Assembly (NCBI GenBank): GCA_938038735.1 | Contig: CALHSW010000053.1 | Span: 1 to 64,000 of the forward strand | From: an uncultured Bacteroidia bacterium | GTDB taxonomy: Bacteria > Bacteroidota > Bacteroidia > Bacteroidales > CAJPTX01 | DNA length: 64,000 nt | Direction: 5' to 3' | Shown here: positions 60,401 to 64,000 of the stretch, piece after piece | Position numbering within the stretch: position 1 is the stretch's first letter | Layout: every line of letters starts with the position of its first letter | Notes under the pieces: generated by a model | What the model was told of the DNA's origin: nothing | Database searches by the model: none | The model's input: the letters and a program-made list of their open reading frames with translations, nothing else | Position numbers and translations under genes: made by a program

Positions 60401-61639
60401 ATGTGCAGAGGGAAAGGGCTTTTTTTTAGGATGGGAGTAGTTGCCTTTACGGTGGCTACGGTTTTGTTTGGCGTGCAGCATGGGGCTGCGTGCACCTCGG
60501 CGGTGGTGTCGGGCAGGGCGACGGCGGATGGAAAGCCGCTGCTGTGGAAGCTGCGCGATACGGAGAAGCTGGAGAATAGGCTGCAGTACTTTGGCGATGG
60601 TAAGTACGGCTACGTGGCGCTGGTGAATTCCGACTCTACGGCGGCCACCATGGTGTGGGGCGGGTGCAACAGCGCGGGGTTTGCCATCATCAACACTGCG
60701 GCGTTCAACACGAATGCGGGGGATACCACTAGGTTCTCCGACCAGGAGGGGGTGGTGATGAAGCAGGCGTTGATGGAGTGCGCTACGCTGGAGGATTTTG
60801 AGGCGTTTCTCAATCGGCGCAAGCGGCCATGGGGGCTTAACGCCAATTTTGGGGTAATTGATGCGCAGGGCGGCGCGGCGTACTACGAGACGGACAATAA
60901 CCGGTTTATAAAGTTTGATGCTAATGACCCGCGCGTTGCGCCCCACGGCTATTTGGTGCGTACGAACTACACATTTACCGGCACGCCCGATGTAGGGTAC
61001 GGTTTTATCCGCTACGCCACGGCGGAACGGGCGATAGCCCGGGCGCAGGCGCGAGGGGCGATTGACCGTGCGCTGTTTACCGATAGGTTGGCGCGCGACC
61101 TCTCAAACTCCATGACGGGCGATGATTATAATGGGGCGGCGAGCAGCAAGGTGCGTGGCGATATGATTAATGCCTCCGATTTTCCATGCCGTTACGGCAG
61201 TGCGTCAAACATCGTGATAGAGGGGGTGCGGAAGGGGGAGAGCGCAGCGAGGAGCATGGTGTGGACGGAGATTTCGTTTCCCTTGACTTGCGTGGCGGTG
61301 CCTGCGTGGCCGGCGTTGGCAACGGTGTTGCCAGCGTGCGCCGTGGCGTCGCGGGGCGGCCAAGAGGCGGAGCTGTCGCAGTGGGCGCTCAAGGGATTGG
61401 CGAAGGTATACCCAGTGAGGCGCGGGAGCGGGCAACGGTACATGGATCTAGCTGCGTATCGGAACACGATCGATGGCGGCATTGCGCCAAGGGTGGAAAG
61501 GATGGAGCGGGAGGTGGAGGCGCGCTGCCGGCAGATGGTGATGGGATGGAATGATAAAGGCCCCGTGAGGGGAGATGTGGAGAAGTTCTACGGCTGGCTC
61601 GATGCCTACCTGCGCGAGGGGTATGCCTTTTTGAGGTGA
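60401..61639 (+). CDS. exported Ntn-hydrolase-like protein (C45/choloylglycine-hydrolase-like)
   Basis: A 412-residue protein with an N-terminal hydrophobic segment (about residues 8-28) directly followed by CTSAVVSGRATADGKPLLWK. A cysteine at position about 31, right after a plausible signal-peptidase site (GAA/CTS), would become the N-terminal nucleophile of an Ntn-hydrolase fold as in choloylglycine hydrolase or acyl-transferase families. The following WKLRDTE, GCNSAGFAIINTAAFNT and LNANFGVIDAQGGAAYYETD elements fit that fold. The substrate would be an amide (acyl amino acid, bile salt or lactam), which remains unknown. It lies 29 bases after ispF. Confidence 0.72.
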   Translation: MCRGKGLFFRMGVVAFTVATVLFGVQHGAACTSAVVSGRATADGKPLLWKLRDTEKLENRLQYFGDGKYGYVALVNSDSTAATMVWGGCNSAGFAIINTAAFNTNAGDTTRFSDQEGVVMKQALMECATLEDFEAFLNRRKRPWGLNANFGVIDAQGGAAYYETDNNRFIKFDANDPRVAPHGYLVRTNYTFTGTPDVGYGFIRYATAERAIARAQARGAIDRALFTDRLARDLSNSMTGDDYNGAASSKVRGDMINASDFPCRYGSASNIVIEGVRKGESAARSMVWTEISFPLTCVAVPAWPALATVLPACAVASRGGQEAELSQWALKGLAKVYPVRRGSGQRYMDLAAYRNTIDGGIAPRVERMEREVEARCRQMVMGWNDKGPVRGDVEKFYGWLDAYLREGYAFLR

Positions 61640-61756
61640 TCGGTAGCGATGGGTTGGTAGGGAAACAGAGGGCCTCAACCAATTCAGCGGGGCGCAGCGC
61701 GATGGAGGCCCTACGCTATTGGCAACGGCAAACGAGGGAGTGGTATAGGGTTTTAC

Positions 61757-63040
61757 ATGCATCTGAATTTTATAGATCTATTTGCTGGTATCGGAGGGAT
61801 ACGCTTGGGGCTGCAGCAGGCGTGCCAGGCGGCGGGGCATACGTGCAGCTGCGTCTTCTCATCGGAGATTAAGCCGGCGGCGGTGTCGGTGCTACAGCAG
61901 AATTACCCCAACGAGCGGGTGCATGGCGACATCACGGCGATAGCATCGCGGGATATACCAGATTTTGACATTCTATGCGCTGGTTTCCCATGCCAGGCGT
62001 TCAGCGTGGCGGGTAGCAGGCGCGGATTTGCCGATACGCGTGGCACACTGTTTTTTGAGGTGGAGCGCATTCTCGCGGCTAAACGGCCTCGGGGCTTCAT
62101 TCTTGAGAACGTGGAGGGGCTGGTGACGCACGATGGTGGCCGCACGCTGCAGATTATCTTGGCGCACCTGAAGGAGATTGGGTATAGCGTAACCTATAGG
62201 GTGCTAAACGCTAGGCACTTCGGCGTGCCGCAGGATCGTAGGCGCATCTACATAGTGGGTTCTTTTGGTGGTTGTGTTAACCTTGATGGTTTTGCTGTGG
62301 AGGAGTCAACGCTGCAAAAGGTGCTTTCGCAGGGGCTGCCGACGATGCAAACCCCCTTTACGGAGCTTTTACTCTCAAAGTACAGCGCCTCGGAGCTATA
62401 TGGGAAGGCAATCAAGGATAAACGGGGCGGAGAAAACAATATTCACAGCTGGGATATTGGGGTAAAGGGGGAGACCACGGAGGAGGAGCGCGAGCTGCTC
62501 AACATGCTGCTCACCGAGCGGCGCAAGAAGCAGTGGGCTGAGGAGTATGGAATCGATTGGATGGACGGCATGCCGCTGACACGCCGCATGATAGCCACTT
62601 TTTACCGTAAGGATAACCTCGATGCGATGCTGAGCAGACTGACGGAAATGGGCTATTTGGTGCGGGAGCATCCCAAACGGAGGGTGATGGTAACCCATGG
62701 GCAGGGGATCAGAACCGCGCAGCGGGTTCTTGATCCTGCATTGCCGCTTGGGTACAACATAGTGGCGGGGAAGCTGAGTTTTGAGGTGTCTAAGATATTG
62801 GACCCCAGCACGGTTGCCCCCACGTTGGTGGCAACGGACGTGGGGCGGTTGGCGGTGGTTGACGGGGCGGGGCTGCGTCGGCTCACCCTGCGAGAGGGGC
62901 TGCGTCTGTTTGGCTTTCCCGAGGAGTACCGCTTTGATGTGCCCGAGAGGGAGGGGTTTGACCTGCTAGGGAATACGGTGGTGGTGCCCGTGGTGCGCAA
63001 GGTGTGCACGCGGCTAGTGGAAGGATTGAAAAATGGATAG
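61757..63040 (+). CDS. DNA (cytosine-5)-methyltransferase of the second restriction system
   Basis: A 427-residue m5C methyltransferase. Motifs in order: I FIDLFAGIGGIRLGLQ (about residues 5-20), IV GFPCQAFSVAGSRRGFAD (Cys about 76), VI LENVEGLVTHDGG (about 115), VIII PQDRRRIYIVG (about 158), a long target-recognition region (about 180-340) and X LLGNTVVVPVVRK near the end. The length (about 425) and target region fit NlaIV/NgoBV-type enzymes that modify GGNNCC. The endonuclease gene starts 8 bases before its stop. Confidence 0.93.
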   Translation: MHLNFIDLFAGIGGIRLGLQQACQAAGHTCSCVFSSEIKPAAVSVLQQNYPNERVHGDITAIASRDIPDFDILCAGFPCQAFSVAGSRRGFADTRGTLFFEVERILAAKRPRGFILENVEGLVTHDGGRTLQIILAHLKEIGYSVTYRVLNARHFGVPQDRRRIYIVGSFGGCVNLDGFAVEESTLQKVLSQGLPTMQTPFTELLLSKYSASELYGKAIKDKRGGENNIHSWDIGVKGETTEEERELLNMLLTERRKKQWAEEYGIDWMDGMPLTRRMIATFYRKDNLDAMLSRLTEMGYLVREHPKRRVMVTHGQGIRTAQRVLDPALPLGYNIVAGKLSFEVSKILDPSTVAPTLVATDVGRLAVVDGAGLRRLTLREGLRLFGFPEEYRFDVPEREGFDLLGNTVVVPVVRKVCTRLVEGLKNG

Positions 63041-63755
63041 GGCTGAGGAGTTGTACAGGTGTCTCATGGAGGAAATGGGGTTCAAGGGGGCGAAGGGAGA
63101 AATAGCCTTTACGCTAAAGGGCATTTCTCTAGTGGTAAAGCAGAATAATGTAGTGGGAAATATTTTGGAGGAATGGTTGGAGGAGTGGATGCGTAAGGTC
63201 GGAATTCCCCATAGACACAATAAGGGGCAGAGCAGTCCCGATTTTTGGTTGAACGAGGAGTCTGACACAGAAGATTGGCTCGAAGTAAAATCTTTTACAG
63301 GTAGTCCGAATTTTGATATTGCTGCGTACAATAGTTTCATAAATCTCATTTTGCAGAAGCCCTATAAATTGCAGTCATCTTATCTTTTGATAAAATATAA
63401 AATGGCTGGAGGTGAGGTGCTTATTGAGGATTGTTGGCTAAAGAAAATATGGGAAATTTGTTCTCCGTCTGGCAAGTGGCCGGTGAAGGTGCAGGATAGG
63501 AAGGGAATTATTTTTAACATAAGGCCAGCAGCATGGTATTCTAACCAATTGGTTTATCCTGTATTTAAGAGTTTGGAAGACTTTTTGTCGGCACTGGAAG
63601 AGGTGATTTATGTCTATCCCGATACCCACTCAAAGGGTGCTACATGGAAAAAAGACCTTGTAGAGAGTTATCGGCGGCACTATGGAGTTGAGCTAAGTAT
63701 CCCGAGGTGGATGGATATCAAATCTTTGTATCAAGTGGAAGATACGACACCATAA
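63033..63755 (+). CDS. probable NgoBV/NlaIV-family restriction endonuclease
   Basis: A 240-residue type II endonuclease overlapping the methyltransferase gene by 8 bases. NNVVGNILEEWLEEWMRKVG (about residues 42-61) and the PD-(D/E)XK site SSPDFWLNEE ... DWLEVKSFTGSPNFDIAA (Asp about 70, Glu and Lys about 86-88) are seen. Later blocks LEDFLSALEEVIYVYP and YGVELSIPRWMDIKSLY complete it. The pattern resembles the NgoBV family, which cuts GGNNCC; this family call is from memory and moderate. It is A/T-richer than the methyltransferase. Confidence 0.7.
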   Translation: MDRAEELYRCLMEEMGFKGAKGEIAFTLKGISLVVKQNNVVGNILEEWLEEWMRKVGIPHRHNKGQSSPDFWLNEESDTEDWLEVKSFTGSPNFDIAAYNSFINLILQKPYKLQSSYLLIKYKMAGGEVLIEDCWLKKIWEICSPSGKWPVKVQDRKGIIFNIRPAAWYSNQLVYPVFKSLEDFLSALEEVIYVYPDTHSKGATWKKDLVESYRRHYGVELSIPRWMDIKSLYQVEDTTP

Positions 63756-63757
63756 GC

Positions 63758-63796
63758 GTCATTCACGTTGTGGTTGGCAACGATTGTTCGAATGAC
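63758..63796 (+). other. two-step hairpin after the endonuclease gene
   Basis: gtcattc pairs with gaatgac, and inside it cgttg pairs with caacg. It starts 3 bases after the endonuclease stop. No T-run follows directly; a run of ten T lies about 95 bases further (63891-63900). Likely a 3' end or stabilising structure. Confidence 0.4.
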
Positions 63797-63912
63797 TAGA
63801 TTATGGAAAGTGTGGATTGTAAGTGGGTGGGATTTCAATTGAGATGCATTAGGACATAGCTTTGACAGGCTCTATTGGTCTAAAATGATGTTTTTTTTTT
63901 GCGCTGTAGGCG

Positions 63913-63941
63913 TTGCTAATAGAGAATATTCCTTACCTTTG
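63913..63941 (+). promoter_or_regulatory. promoter TTG / TAccTTTG at the right edge
   Basis: TTG at 63913-63915 and TACCTTTG at 63934-63941, 18 bases apart: a good Bacteroidota promoter for the gene that runs off the window. Confidence 0.65.
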
Positions 63942-63975
63942 CAAAGTTGCATTGAGGGGCAACGGAATAGCAGTT

Positions 63976-64000
63976 GTGAAAATTAATCAGTTGATGGGTT
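63976..64000 (+). CDS. start of a gene cut by the window edge
   Basis: GTG at 63976 opens MKINQLMG before the sequence ends, 35 bases after the promoter core. Too short to identify. Confidence 0.3.

Noticed and set aside
61669..61712. Inverted repeat agggcctc / gaggccct upstream of the second methyltransferase
   Set aside because: Only 8 bp per arm with a 28-base gap and no T-run; it could be an operator but chance is equally likely.

Overview
The window reads as a stretch of chromosome from a member of the Bacteroidota, most likely Bacteroidales close to the Porphyromonas group, with G+C content visibly above 50%. The evidence is: repeated promoter cores of the form TAnnTTTG with a TTG about 20 bases upstream; type IX secretion (T9SS) parts (a PorW/SprE-type lipoprotein, PorV, and a protein with a type B C-terminal sorting domain); a DAHP synthase/chorismate mutase fusion; a TonB receptor with an N-terminal carboxypeptidase-like domain; and Bacteroidota-style lipoproteins. 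Most of the sequence is housekeeping. No prophage, transposase or CRISPR array was seen.

Layout. 1-7 kb: a 44-bp perfect palindrome at the window edge, then queA, DAHP synthase/chorismate mutase, an EamA exporter, a YqhD-like dehydrogenase, an MBL-fold hydrolase and rsmE. 7-15 kb: an orphan chemoreceptor, a small Cys-rich lipoprotein, a GT2 plus GT-C glycosyltransferase pair, a CAU-anticodon tRNA, a YfcE-type phosphoesterase and a CDF metal exporter. 15-24 kb: an Ala/Lys/Glu-rich exported protein, thyA with an M23 peptidase, then the compact run yceD-rpmF-plsX-fabH-ribE-PAP2-asd. 24-35 kb: a retropepsin-like protein, a metal/cofactor-binding lipoprotein, tmk, a carboxypeptidase-like-domain protein, a second PAP2 enzyme, a TonB receptor, an O-antigen-ligase-like membrane protein and a T9SS type B cargo. 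35-42 kb: lnt, phoH-purC and the large PorW/SprE-like lipoprotein. 42-46 kb: a second copy of the palindrome, an orphan terminator, tRNA-Glu, two tandem DUF805 proteins and two exported proteins of unknown function. 46-50 kb: an AAA-ATPase/PD-(D/E)XK protein with patchy codon use and a type II restriction-modification pair of the Eco47II (GGNCC) type. 50-61 kb: tpiA-prmA with an attached gene for a 1515-residue protein, a SiaB-like kinase, a YD-repeat protein, porV-ispF and an exported Ntn-hydrolase-like protein. 61.6-64 kb: a second restriction-modification pair, probably NgoBV/NlaIV-like (GGNNCC), and the promoter of a gene that runs off the end.

How the genes work together. Envelope building dominates: lipid and phospholipid synthesis (plsX, fabH, two PAP2 enzymes), lipoprotein maturation (lnt), peptidoglycan cutting (M23), glycan assembly (GT2/GT-C, ligase-like protein), and surface export through the T9SS (PorV, PorW, type B cargo). 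Two m5C-based restriction systems with related GGN(N)CC targets form the defence part. Several gene pairs overlap by an ATGA or run within a few bases (thyA-M23, phoH-purC, prmA-1515 aa gene, GT2-GT-C, both restriction-modification pairs), which argues for translational coupling.

Starts were moved inward wherever a promoter core lies on or after the longest-frame start. All family names rest on motif recognition by eye; no database search was run.
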